NCBI RefSeq assembly: GCF_963678635.1
Contig: NC_087070.1
Location: forward strand, 4,436,539 to 4,500,538
Direction: 5' to 3'
DNA length: 64,000 nucleotides
Origin: Symsagittifera roscoffensis
Taxonomy: Eukaryota; Xenacoelomorpha; Acoela; Convolutidae
The notes under the pieces were generated by a model. That model did not search any database and was not told the origin of the DNA. It saw only the letters and a program-made list of their open reading frames with translations. Positions 22,345 through 32,449 of the stretch are shown here, piece after piece (the stretch's first letter is position 1; each line of letters starts with the position of its first letter). The translations under genes and the position numbers were made by a program.

Positions 22345-23025
22345 TTAGTTTCACGATGAATCACTCTACAAAAAAAATCATTTCTCGGGAAAACCTGCCC
22401 AAGATGAAGTCATTTTGTGCCAATGAGTCATACATTTAATTCAATAACTTGGGTCAAACATTTATTTCAACAACTTGCTGACGTTTTTTTGCCGTTTAGC
22501 GGGTTTTCAGAATTTTGCGCTCAATTATTTCCTATATTGTTGTTTAAAATTATTGCTTGGGAGTTTTACTAGTTTTTTCATGGTGCAACTTTTCTTGGAA
22601 AATTTTGAACTAAAATTACACCCTTAAATATGTCATTTCATTTGGTTCAAAATTGAGAAAGTACACAGGCTACCCTTTTTACCTCCTCGTCAAATTTTAA
22701 CAAAATGAAATGACACTATTCAGGGTGTAATTTTGGTTCAAAATTTTGCATTGAAAATTGCACTATAAAAAAACTGGTAAAAATCGTAAGCAATTCTTGT
22801 CCTGGTCGTTTTTTGGCCAAATACTGCTATTAAATAATATTAGTTCATTATAACCGGTTGTTTTTAATCAGCAATATAGGAGCCAGTTGAGCACAATTGT
22901 GAAAACCCGATAAACCGCAAAAAACGTTGAGAAAATCTTTACTCATTGGCACAAAATGACTTCATATTGGGCAGGTTTTCCCGAGAACGGTTTTTTTTTT
23001 GTAGAGTGATTCATCGTAAAACTAA
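22345..23025. repeat. 681-bp foldback element (large imperfect palindrome)
   Basis: The left arm begins TTAGTTTCACGATGAATCAC and the right arm ends with its inverse, GTGATTCATCGTAAAACTAA. Pairing continues inward through CTCTACAAAAAAAA, CTCGGGAAAACCTGCCCAA, GAAGTCATTTTGTGCCAATG and on to TGTCATTTCATTT near the centre at about 22670-22690. Each arm is some 320 bp, so nearly the whole element can form one long hairpin. It is non-coding. I cannot identify a clear target duplication. It is a foldback-type non-autonomous element or an inverted duplication. Confidence 0.85.
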
Positions 23026-23604
23026 TTGGTGTATTTTTTTTAACATCTATATGAAACACCCTGTAGTGCAACTAACCGAAGACGTTTTTCTTATTTCAAG
23101 AGTTTAATCAAGTAATTCTCTAAAGTGAGACAGACCTATCCTTAGATTTTGAAACTTTTTAGGACAAAGTTAATTCTACATAACAGTTAATGGATCTCAA
23201 CCATAATTCATTGAGTTAAGTCACGTGAAATCGAATTCGCGATAAGTTTATTACAATTTACTTTAAGGCCGAGTTTAAAAGTTCCTGGTTGATACTTTTT
23301 GACAAACTTGTTGGACATCGTCTCAAACTACAGAAAACATTCAGGCCTTAGTAGTGCAATGGCTTCGAAGTTTGAACTGAATTTTCAAAGTTGCATTAGA
23401 AATTTCAACACGATTGCATTATATCAGACTTCTCTTTTTAAATTTTGAACCCACAACTGCAAGCTCATCCACGATCTGCCATGGATTTTTGAGCAAACGC
23501 AAAATTGAAACTTTCGAGCTAATTTTAGCTCGAGGACAACTATTTCAAAAGTTTAGAGACGATATCCAAAAATTTTCAAAATTCAACATGGCATCAGATT
23601 GTGA

Positions 23605-23972
23605 TCACAATGGAGGGAGTATGGCTCCCGCCTTACGCGCCCAGAGAGGACTCTCACAGACAACATAATGCAGCTTATCACAAGCGTAATCATCCGCCCC
23701 CATAAAATAGGGATTGGCTGGCTTCTTCTTTGCAACACATCTCTCGTCCCGCTCATCTTCCATATCCCCCGGTTGGTTCTCCAGTCGCCAGATGTCCGGC
23801 ATCGCGAATGTGATTCGGTCCCGCTCGAAGAACAAAGACTTGTCTGTCCTAATGGCTTTCACAGCTGGAGTGTAGCGGTCGCCCGGCTGTTCCAGAGGTG
23901 CTGGTTGGAAACGGTAGTACCCGAGCCAGAAACCGGCCGGGTCGTCATTGGGGTCAATGCTCCTCGGCAAAC
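23605..23972 (-). CDS. Secreted C-type lectin, second visible exon with the end of the lectin domain
   Basis: The acceptor TTTATTTTATGCCAG joins in phase to the exon at 24664-24958 (one base plus two bases make a Gly codon). The exon encodes the C-terminal half of a C-type lectin-like domain: FWLGYYRF corresponds to the WIG core strand, RCVAKKK and DDYACDKLHYVVCE form the final strands with the conserved last cysteine pair. Between them lies a charged loop, ENQPGDMEDERDE. The canonical EPN or QPD sugar motif is not obvious; a QPGD stretch lies in the long loop region. The short tail ends ILPPL before a TGA stop. The mature protein from both exons would be about 200 residues, one domain plus signal peptide, typical of secreted invertebrate immune or mucus lectins. 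Ligand unknown. Confidence 0.85.
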
Positions 23973-24256
23973 CTGGCATAAAATAAAACTGAGCATAATT
24001 GAAATAAAAATCATTGAGTTGCCGCATTAAAATATATTTTTACGTATATATCGAGCACAACAGTTATCTGATTAAATAATTTGCTCTTCTTAAATAATTT
24101 AGTCTGTTCCAACTTTTCTTTATGTTTTTTCACTATTTCCTGAAATATACGGAATCCGAAGCACTATTAATTGCTCAAAATTGAAACTTCCGAAAAATTA
24201 AACGCTATACAGCAATTCTATTGCATTTCAGTATATTCAACTAATTTGCTGCTCTT

Positions 24257-24628
24257 GGACTGTATTTGGTTAATCGCAAATCTATTGCCAACTGGAGGGC
24301 ATTCAACTGAGCCAAATGAATCAGATAATCCAGATCATTAGAACGACGCATTTCATTCAATCAACATTTATTCTTACACCTAGTTGCGAATTTCCACCTT
24401 TACAAAACAAAATTCAACGGTAAAGCAAACATCAATTTTGGACCTAAAAACCAATTTCCCCCTTTTGCAGAGATTGTATGTGGGGGGGGGGGGGGGGGGG
24501 GGGTATTTGGACCGTATTTGGTTAATCGCAAAAGTATTGCTAACTAAGCTAAATGGACCAGATAATCCAGATCTTCTGAAGCAAACATCAATTTTGGACC
24601 TAGTAACCAATTGCCCCCTTTTGCAGAG
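24257..24628. repeat. Tandem duplicated blocks in the lectin gene intron
   Basis: Two blocks occur twice in the single visible intron. GGACTGTATTTGGTTAATCG at 24257 recurs with one change at 24509, and a 49-bp block at 24424-24472 recurs at 24580-24628 with few changes (GCAAACATCAATTTTGGACC at the start, CCCTTTTGCAGAG at the end). The spacing differs because a stretch of about 80 bases is absent from the second copy. A run of 22 G (24482-24503) lies at the junction. Confidence 0.8.
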
Positions 24629-24663
24629 TGGGGTGATAGTTGACCAGATCCGATAACTCTTAC

Positions 24664-24958
24664 CCTGCCTGATGGCCCATTCGGTTAGACGCTGCAACTC
24701 CCCATGAGTCTGAGGGGTGGGGAGGAGGGAGAAGACATTGTTATTATCCATCAGACAGTAAATTCTCGCATTCCTGTTGTCCATTTTGCCCCAAAGCACT
24801 GGCATCATCGAGTAGCAGGATCCAGGGGTGCCTCCAGGTATGAACTCCATGTCGCCATTGCACGGAATAATATCTATGGGTTCTGTCTCCCCATTCACGT
24901 GTATTGTAGCATAAATTACAATCAGAACTAAACTCGCTCTAATTCCTTCAAGCAGCAT
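24664..24958 (-). CDS. Secreted C-type lectin, first exon with signal peptide
   Basis: It starts at a Met followed by a hydrophobic signal peptide, SLVLIVIYATIHVNG, with likely cleavage near residue 22-25. CNGDMEF follows, and then the N-terminal half of a C-type lectin-like domain: SCYSMMPVLWGKMDNRNARIYC aligns with the usual Cys...W..A...C pattern, and VFSLLPTPQTHGELQRLTEW with the conserved beta-helix region ending in the Leu..W signature. The exon ends at a CAGG/GTAAGA donor in phase 1, which matches the exon at 23605-23972. Membrane segments are absent beyond the signal, so the product should be secreted. No promoter element is clear upstream. A three-exon or longer structure cannot be excluded, but start, phase and stop are complete as read. 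Confidence 0.85.
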
Positions 24959-25400
24959 GCTTACTGAACGTCAAAATATTTTATTCGTGTTCCGAGAAAG
25001 ATTCGATTCGATAGCAGTTTTGTATCGATTTTATTGCAGTAACAGAGCGTTCTGGGTTTAGAACACACTAAAATTGGAAGTTGGTCCAGAACTAGAAAGT
25101 CAACCTTACTGTTTGGAGCTCAGTTTGGTTACCAAATGACGGCTTCAGTTGAGGTGTTTCCATTTGGTTCATTAGACCACTGTAAAAGTATCGTGTGACC
25201 TTGCAACCAGACACACTTTCATTTTCAGAAAAAAGCTAATCAAAATCACAGACTCAAATAATTAAAAAGATCAATCATTGACCTGTTTTAGACAGTATTG
25301 AATAATTAGAAATGAAAAGTTGGAACAGACAAAAAAATAAAAAGAGCAAAAGCTGAAACCGACAGAAATAATAAAAAAGAGCAATCTGCCATTTTATAGA

Positions 25401-25600
25401 GAGTTGCAAAAAGTTCGGACTGACAGAATTAATTAAAAAGAGCAATCTGCCAATTTTGAGCAATTTTTGCATGCAAATTTGAATTTTTAGGTGACATTGA
25501 GACAAACTTTCAGTCTGAAAAATAAGCTTTTGCATGCAAAAATTGTCTGAAAAAGGTCATTTGCTCTTTTTAATTAATTCTGTCTGTCCGAACTTTTTGC
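25401..25600. mobile_element. Foldback MITE M1 with ~40-bp terminal inverted repeats
   Basis: The left end GAGTTGCAAAAAGTTCGGAC runs on through TGACAGAATTAATTAAAAAG to AGCAA. The right end is its inverse, finishing CTGTCCGAACTTTTTGC. The arms match over about 40 bases with one difference. The interior carries two TTTTGCATGCAAA-type palindromes and GGTGACATTGAG. No coding capacity. Closely related pieces surround it (25290-25390, 25611-25759, 25763-26305, 26353-26557), and one lone arm lies at 24083-24122. Confidence 0.8.
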
Positions 25601-25610
25601 TAATAATTAT

Positions 25611-25759
25611 AAAACAAATTTTGCATGCAAATTTAAATTTTTAGGTGACCTTGAGTCATACTTTCTTGCTGAAAGTTTAGCTTTTGCATGCAAAAGTTTT
25701 CTGAATTAGGTAATTTGCTCTCTTTAATTAATTTTGTCTCCTATTTTTTGCAACTCTTA
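25611..25759. mobile_element. MITE M2, relative of M1 lacking one arm
   Basis: It repeats the M1 interior in the same order and orientation: TTTGCATGCAAATTTAAATT, GGTGACCTTGAGTCA, CTTTTGCATGCAAAAG, then the right arm TTTGCTCTCTTTAATTAATT to TTTTTTGCAACTC. The left arm is missing or shared. Its right end abuts M3 so that the two arms form a perfect small palindrome, TTTTTGCAACTCT / AGAGTTGCAAAAA. Confidence 0.7.
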
Positions 25760-25762
25760 AGA

Positions 25763-26305
25763 GAGTTGCAAAAAGTTCGGACAGACAGATTTAATTAAAA
25801 AGAGCAGCTGTCTGGACATCAACGGAAATTAAAACTGAAAAAAAAATAACGTCAAAAGTTCATAAAGCAGAGTATCGCTCAAGACCTATAACTACGGTGG
25901 GCAATTGCATCCGAAGCATCGAATAGTAAACCTTGAAACAGGACAATTATTACTCGGGAAAGCTAAAGTTTTTTTTGCGATTAGTTTCCAAATTTTTAAT
26001 TGATTTGATTAACTTCACTTCCGTTTTTTGGGGCGTCCTAATCTGTTTTTTCTTTTTGTTGAAAATAACTCTAGATTTCGATTTTTTAACTAAATTTGCT
26101 AACTGTTTGATAACAAAATCTGAATGTTCGTCGCAGTATTTAAATATTAGGCTAGCATAATCATCGGATAATCGACGATCTCGCATTTTGAACTTGGTCT
26201 GACAAAAATTCAAGGTTGTTTGTTTTTAGATTTTGCATGCAAAAAAGCGCCGAAAAGAACTGATTGCTCATTTTAATTAAATGTGTCTGTCCGAACTTTT
26301 TGCTA
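25763..26305 (-). mobile_element. Element M3 with M1-type ends around a short ORF, possibly a decayed Tc1-like transposon
   Basis: The ends are the same terminal repeat as M1: AGTTGCAAAAAGTTCGGACA at the left and its inverse near 26262-26305. Between them, on the minus strand at 25950-26213, is an 87-codon open frame. Its middle, FVIKQLANLVKKSKSRVIF, has the look of a helix-turn-helix, followed by KKQIRTPQKTE, which recalls the basic linker of Tc1-type transposases. There is no catalytic domain. If the reading is right, M3 is a deletion derivative of the autonomous element that mobilised the neighbouring MITEs. The resemblance is weak and judged by eye; it could also be chance ORF content. 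Confidence 0.4.
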
Positions 26306-26352
26306 CTAAGTATAGAACAATTTTCAAGTTGCACTTGATTGATTCTTGGTGG

Positions 26353-26557
26353 GAGTTGAGAAAAGTTCGGACAGACAGATCTAATTAAGAAAAACAGTCA
26401 AAAAATTTTGCCTTTTTCGGCATAGAAAAGCTCTTTTTTTTTCAACCAAAACTAATGCCTCAAAATTGTCTGAAAACTCATTTGCATGCAAAGTTGTTCA
26501 AAGCTGCCAGATTGTTCTTATGTTAATCTTTTCTGTCCAATTTTTTCACACTTCTCT
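26353..26557. mobile_element. MITE M4, diverged member of the same family
   Basis: The left arm is GAGTTGAGAAAAGTTCGGAC then AGACAGATCTAATTAAGAAA. The right arm, near 26505-26557, is a more diverged inverse ending TTTTCTGTCCAATTTTTTCACACTTCTC. The interior has a TTTGCATGCAAA palindrome. About 205 bp, non-coding. Confidence 0.6.
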
Positions 26558-28164
26558 AGAGTTAGAGGTTCTTTTTCCTTTTTCCCCCCACCTCGTATGG
26601 GCATCAATTTTATGATGTATTGAGTGATTTTACAAATTGAATTATGGAGACCAAATATGTTTGTCATGGCCCGATTAGTCCAGATGCCACTTTTCTTGTT
26701 AATCGGTTGGTGGGAACAGTAATTTTACTTGTAAAAAATTGCTGGTGGGGGTAAAGGAGAAAGAGCGGAGTTAGAAAGCACATGCCATTTTTCATTTTTT
26801 CATATCGAAGCTGACAAATAACATAAAATTCAGTTTCAGACAATCCAAAAATCGACATAAAAAACGACTGTTCGTATTCGTGCAAACCGCTGAATGTGTT
26901 CCGAAGGTAAAGCGGATCAACCGTACAATCTTTTCCCTAAGTGAGCTAAAGTAGAATGCCCTACCCAACCATGTATTAAAACTGATTCTGTATAGATTAT
27001 GCATTTCATGAAATCGCGCAGACAAAATTTTCTACATTTTTGGATGCGGGGTTGCATTCGTAGGCTGGTAATTGCTTAGATTAAAGTTTCAATTCAAATT
27101 TTTTCAGTAAATGCTTAATTTTGAATGAATCTAGGCTTTTCTAAAAGTTAGCCCATGACAAATCCATATTTTCTTTGCCCTAAATTGATTTAGGGGAGAA
27201 ATTGTATGGTTGATCCGGTAAAGCAATGCATCAGGTAGTATTCTTTTGTGACATTTTTGTTAGTTATAGGGATATGAGTTTGTGTAGATATGAGTATGCG
27301 CAATTTTCGAGTCCAAATTCAACGGGTACGAGCAAAAGAATAAAGCGCCGCTAATTATTCCTTACTCAAACTTCGGATAAAAAATCTTTATGCAACTTTT
27401 TTAGGTTTAATTTTAAAATTGGACTTTAAGGAAAAAAAGGACGATTTCACTTGAGACGATTCAATTTAGGGGTAGTACCTCTAAATTGAATCGTCGCAAG
27501 GCAGTTTGTCTCTAAATTACTAAAACCTCAAAATGTAAAAGTTTAAGTTGAATTCAGTTTTTTAGAATTTATACAAGGTACGCTGATCAGTTAAACAAGA
27601 TTACGTATACGAGTGATTTCAATTTTTTTGTGGTGAGATTGAATTCTTAGCCGGATCAATTTGGTGACTGAGCTATGCGTAAAGGAAGTTTGAAAAACTT
27701 GTGCAAAATTGTAATTCCAAATTGGCAATACGCAAGCCGTCATTGTTTAACCAGTCAGGCTGCTTTTAAAGGGAAAATTCTAAAATTTTCCATCTGACCT
27801 GTAAAGTGGTTCAAATAGATTAAATAAAAAATTACAGAATTTTTTAAATTTTGTGTTTTACTCTCCAACAGCCAAATTAGACAAGGACTGCTCGAATCCA
27901 TTAACTGATCTTGATTAGTTTTAGTTTAAAAAAATGTTTGTAAACTAAAAACTTAAGGTTGACAAGACTGCTCTTATGTCGACAGTAAATTTGAGTTGTG
28001 CATGGAATTAATAAGACCAATTAGTTCGCCTCAATCCAATTAGGATAGATAGCATTTGTCGTGCGTGTTTTCGCCATGCATAAATAATGCGCTTTACGCT
28101 TTCAGCATCAAAGTATAAAACGAGCAACTTAGGTAAATTAAATTCACAGCGGCCGTAAATTCAG
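26558..28164. other. Gene-free stretch
   Basis: AT-rich DNA with only short chance ORFs. The one structured item is the 41-base hairpin at 27455-27495, listed separately. Nothing else is recognisable. Confidence 0.5.
27455..27495. repeat. Near-perfect 41-base hairpin
   Basis: GACGATTCAATTTAGGGGTA is followed by GTACCTCTAAATTGAATCGTC. The arms pair over about 18-20 bases with a single interior mismatch and almost no loop. It stands alone with no terminator-like T run and no neighbouring gene. It may be the collapsed remnant of a MITE or part of a small-RNA precursor, and neither is supported beyond the shape. Confidence 0.7.
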
Positions 28165-28235
28165 GTTTTTTTTTAGTGGTGAGCGCAAGCTTCCGAAAAA
28201 TACGAAAATGAAGGGTTCGATCCCCCGCGTGTAAC
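28165..28235 (+). other. tRNA-like stretch with A-box and B-box promoter motifs (SINE head or tRNA relic)
   Basis: TAGTGGTGAGCGC at 28174-28186 resembles the D-arm/A-box of tRNA-Gly or Glu (TAGTGGTTAG). GGTTCGATCCC at 28214-28224 is a perfect B-box, at about the right distance. The flanking sequence does not form a convincing acceptor stem. It is therefore more likely a tRNA-derived SINE head or dead tRNA than a working gene. Confidence 0.35.
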
Positions 28236-28771
28236 ATTTTTGTGAAAAATGGTCTGAATAATAAACCCTTGAACGTATACTTTCCTTACTTTCCTCAAAA
28301 GTCGAAGCAACAAGATGATTGCAAAAGGGGAGTCAGTATTTTCATTGTGGAACAAACATTTTTAGTAATAAACTCATTTTGATAGACAAAATTGGTTGTT
28401 ATGAAACAAAAAGACCACACGTCGACTGCTGGAATAACTTTTGAAAGTTGCAACAACAAAAGTTTTCATTGATTGTAATTATAAACACGGGATCAATATG
28501 ATTCAGTTTGTCTATTTTAACCTTTTCGTGTCGCAATTACTTTTTTTGCTGTTTTGTTTCTGCAAATTTTGTAGCCTTCTTCTTCAAAATGCTGATATAG
28601 CCTGTCAAAAAATAAATGTTTAATAAGATTTTTTTTGTATATTACACTCAGAATTCCAAGTAAGTGACTAAGCGCACGTTTTACTTAAGCCCACTTAACG
28701 TTTTGAATACGAAAAAACTTAATATGTAGTATTGGATGTTTCTTCGTATTTCATTATTTAATCGGATAATT

Positions 28772-29260
28772 ATTGTTCCGTTTTTCAAAGAAAATGAGTA
28801 ACATATATATACTTGTTTTTTTTTCAGCCAATTTTTGAATCGTTAACTAATCGTTTTTGACGGAATTTCTTATAGCATCTGAGATTTATTGTTATTCTAT
28901 GCTCAACTTTAAAAAAGTTTTTCACCTGTGATCATTTACGGGCGTTTGAAAACTGCTAATTTGGCCAACTCAGGATAATTTAAGTGCAATACATTGCACA
29001 CCCATAACATAAAACGCGTAATAAGCCAATTAATGGGTTCTAAATTGAATTGAGGCCAGAAACTTAATCCTATTATCACAATACGAGCGCTTAATACACC
29101 TTTTGTGATTTGCATAGCATGTCTGAGAATAAAATGAAGAAACGATGTAAAAACTTCTTTCCCCAGTTATTTTGTCAATTAAATAACCAAAATTTTTTAA
29201 ATTAGCCCTAAGTGCAATCAAAACATTCAGGGCTTTGCACTGATGTACGAATATTCTTGT
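28772..29260 (+). repeat. Interspersed repeat R1, diverged copy
   Basis: The same order of landmarks as the other R1 copies but eroded: ATTGTTCCGTTTTTC, TTTTTGACGGAATTTCTTAT, TCACCTGTGATCATTT, a decayed core in place of TTAACGCGCGATA, and an end with CAGGGCTTTGCACTGATGTA. No coding capacity. Confidence 0.6.
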
Positions 29261-29752
29261 TTTATCTGCCTTTCGCTTCCACGCAAAATGAAAGGTTTTC
29301 AAAATTATGTTTTGTAGGTTCAAAAACTTTTAAATCAAGGTGTCCACATAAAGAATTGATTTCAGAGAATTTTGTTGTACCTAAGTTTCTCGGACGTTAT
29401 TTGTTGGACCGAGAAAGAAGTAACTCTTAAAGTCTTAGTATGTGTTATTCAAGCTCTTTCTATAAAAATACTAGGAAATAATCTTGTGATGTCTTTGCTT
29501 GATGCATTCTTTTGTCGAAGTTTTTTGAGCAAAAACTTCATTGATTTCTCGCTGTTCCTATTTAGTGTGATCTATTCATTTGGGATTTTTTTCGGAGAAT
29601 GAAATGCTCGAAGGAAAGCGTGCAAAATATTATTACTCACCGGGTCGAGCGAGGTCCCAGACTCATGTTCAGACTTTAAGGGTCGCGCTACATCCGGATT
29701 CAGACCCAAATTGCATAGTTGTGCCGAGACTTTGAGTTGGAAAGTCTAGACA

Positions 29753-31987
29753 TGAGTCGCGCCATGGGCTGCGAAAGTCTGGACATACCAAAAATTGGTC
29801 GCGAAAGTCTGGACATGGGTCGCGAAAGTCTGGACATACCAAAATTTGGTCACGATTGTCTGGACATGGGTTGCGAAACTCTGTGACTCCACTTTGGTCT
29901 GGAAAGTCGCGTCGTCTTCGCCTTGGTCGCGCCGTCTCTGCGAAGACGACGCGACTTTTGATTTTTGGTCGCGCCGTCTCTGCAATGGTCTGGAAAGTCG
30001 CGCCCTCTCCGCCTTGGTCTGAAAAATCGCGCCGTCTCCGCCTCGGTCTGGAAATTCGCGCCGTCTCTGCCTTGTTCTGGAAAGTCGCGTTATATGCACC
30101 GTGGTCTGGGCTGTCTCCAACTGATTGCTAAAGTCGCGCCGCGTCCACCAGGGTCGCAAAGAAATGTTTCTTAGTCGCGCCGTCTCCGCCTTGGTCTGAA
30201 AAGTCGCGCCGTCTCCGCCTTGGTCTGGAAAGTCGTGCCGTCTCCGCCTTCGTCGCGAGGAATGGATTGTTGGTCGCGCCGTCTCTGCGATGGTCTGGAA
30301 AGTAGCGCCCTCTCCGCCTTGGTCTGAAAAGTCGCGCTGTCTCCGCTTTGGTCTGAAAAGTCGCGTCATTTCCGCCTTTGTCGCGAGAAGTTTATTCTTG
30401 GTCGCGCCGTCTCCGCCTCGGTCTGAAAAATTGCGCCGTCTCCGGCTCGGTCTGAAAAATTGCGCCGTCTCCGTCTTGGTCTGGAAAGCCACGCCGTTCC
30501 ACTCTGAACGCGAAGTCGCGCCGCTTCCACTACGGTCGCGATGAAATGATTCTTGGTCGCGCCGTCTCCGCTTCGGTCTGGAAAGTCGCGCCGTCTCCGT
30601 CTTGGTCTGGAAAGCCACGCCGTTTCCACTCTGAACGCGAAGTCGCGCCGCTTCCACTACGGTCGCGATGAAATGATTCTTGGTCGCGCCGTCTCCGCCT
30701 CGGTCTGGAAAGTCGCATCGTTTCTGCCTTTGTCGCGAGGAATTGATTCTCGGTCGCGCCATGTCTGCCTCGGTCTGGAAAGTCGCGCCGTCTCCGTCTT
30801 GGTCTGGAAAGCCACGCCGTTTCCACTCTGAACGCGAAGTCGCGCCGCTTCCACTACGGTCGCGATGAAATGATTCTTGGTCGCGCCGTCTCCGCCTCGG
30901 TCTGGAAAGTCGCATCGTTTCTGCCTTTGTCGCGAGGAATTGATTCTCGGTCGCGCCATGTCTGCCTCGGTCTGGAAAGTCGCGCCGTCTCTGCCTTGGT
31001 CTGGAAAGTCGCACTAATCCACCTCAGTCGCGAGGAATATAATCTTGGTCGCGCCGTCTCCGCATCGGTCTGAAAAATTGCGCAGTCTCCGCCTCGGTCT
31101 GAAAAGTCGCGCCGTCTCCGCTTTGGTCTGGAAAGTCGCGTCGTTTCCGCCTTTGTCGCAAAGAATTGTTTCTTAGTCGCGCCGTCGCGATGGAAAGATT
31201 CTTGGTCGCGCCCTCTCCGCTTTGGTCTGGAAATTCGCATCGATTCTGCCTTTGTAGCGAGGAATTGATTCTCGGTCGCGCCATGTCTGCCTCGGTCTGG
31301 AAAGTCGCGCCGTCTCTGCCTTGGTCTGGAAAGTCGCACTGTATCCACCTCAGTCGCGAGGAATATAATCTTGGTCGCGCCGTCTCCGCATCGGTCTGAA
31401 AAATTGCGCAGTCTCCGCCTCGGTCTGAAAAGTCGCGCCGTCTCCGCTTTGCGCAGTCTCCGCCTCGGCAAAGGCGGAAAGTCGCGTCGTTTCCGCCTTT
31501 GTCGCAAAGAATTGTTTCTTAGTCGCGCCGTCGCGATGAAAAGATTCTTGGTCGCGCCGTCTCCGTCTCGGTCTGGAAAGTCGCATCGTTTCTGCCTTTG
31601 TCGCGAGGAATTGATTCTCGGTCGCGCCATCTCTGCCTCGGTCTGGAAAGTCGCGCCGTCTCTGCCTTGGTCTGGAAAGTCGCACTGTATCCACCTCAGT
31701 CGCGAGGAATATAATCTTGGTCGCGCCGTATCCGCATCGGTCTGAAAAATTGCGCAGTCTCCGCCTCGGTCTGAAAAATTGCGCCGTCTCCGTCTTGGTC
31801 TGAAAAGTCGCGCCCTCTCCGCTTTGGTCTGGAAATTCGCGTCGTTTCCGCCTTTGTCGCAAAGAATTGTTTCTTAGTCGCGCCGTCTCCGCCTCGGTCT
31901 GGATAGTCGCGCCGTCTCCGCCTTAGTCTGAAAAGTCGCGCCGTCTCCGCCTTGGTCTGAAAAGTCGCGCCGTCTCCACCTTAGTCT
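29753..31987. repeat. GC-rich 29-bp minisatellite, 2.2 kb, with higher-order structure
   Basis: The basic unit is about 29 bases: GTCGCGCCGTCTCCGCCTTG then GTCTGGAAA. Variants end GAAAAG or GAAAAATT or read GTCGCGAGGAATTGATTCTC. The left flank (29753-29890) uses a related unit with GTCGCGAAAGTCTGGACAT. On top of this lie longer repeats. A block with CACTCTGAACGCGAAGTCGC and CACTACGGTCGCGATGAAAT recurs near 30500, 30625 and 30825. A block with CCACCTCAGTCGCGAGGAAT recurs near 31017, 31340 and 31690. Because 29 is not a multiple of 3 and the unit lacks stops, long ORFs appear on both strands (for example 422 codons at 29746-31014, minus). They are a by-product, not genes. CpG content is far above the surroundings. 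Confidence 0.93.
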
Positions 31988-32169
31988 TGTAATCAGTTTT
32001 AATCTATTATAATGGATTTTTGAGAGTAATCTTGAAATTTTCATCTTTTTTCAATGTTATCTCATTTCTTGTTTAGTGCAGTTGCTACGCATTTTGTTTC
32101 AAAAAATGTTACATTTCACATTAATATTTATATATTTCTTTTTGTCTATAATTTTTCAATTCATCTCAA

Positions 32170-32320
32170 GTTACAACCCCTTTTTTACCCCTCCCCCTGC
32201 CCCCTCTCGCTGCCAGCTTATCACAAGCGCCATTCCCCCACCCCTTATGGTTGATTTATTACCCCGCTTAACCCAGCCCCACTTCATCCCCCCCCCATTT
32301 ACCCCCCATCTTTATTTGAG
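32170..32320. repeat. C-rich simple sequence
   Basis: A run of CCCC and CCCCCC tracts broken by short A/T pieces, between AT-rich flanks. Not coding. It sits just beyond the minisatellite. Confidence 0.6.
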
Positions 32321-32449
32321 GAGGAAGTACAAAAAACTTGAGGGGGTGACGTTGAGACAGGGCATTTAGTAAAAAACATGGCATGCATTTTGCAAGTTTC
32401 TTGCAAAGTTTGCAAAATTTCTGCAAAAAGAATCGAATTTAGTTCTAAA

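Noticed and set aside
29746-31014. A 422-codon Arg-rich ORF on the minus strand and several 80-250-codon ORFs on both strands
   Set aside because: They are produced by a stop-free 29-bp tandem repeat. The peptide cycles through three frames every three units, and both strands are open alike.
29753-31987. CRISPR-like array
   Set aside because: Units are contiguous and degenerate with no unique spacers, and the context is eukaryotic.
32205-32235. Match of CAGCTTATCACAAGCG to the lectin exon at 23670, suggesting a lost lectin paralogue
   Set aside because: The match is only 16 bases. A 16-mer match is expected about once by chance in a window this size, and no other lectin motif is nearby.
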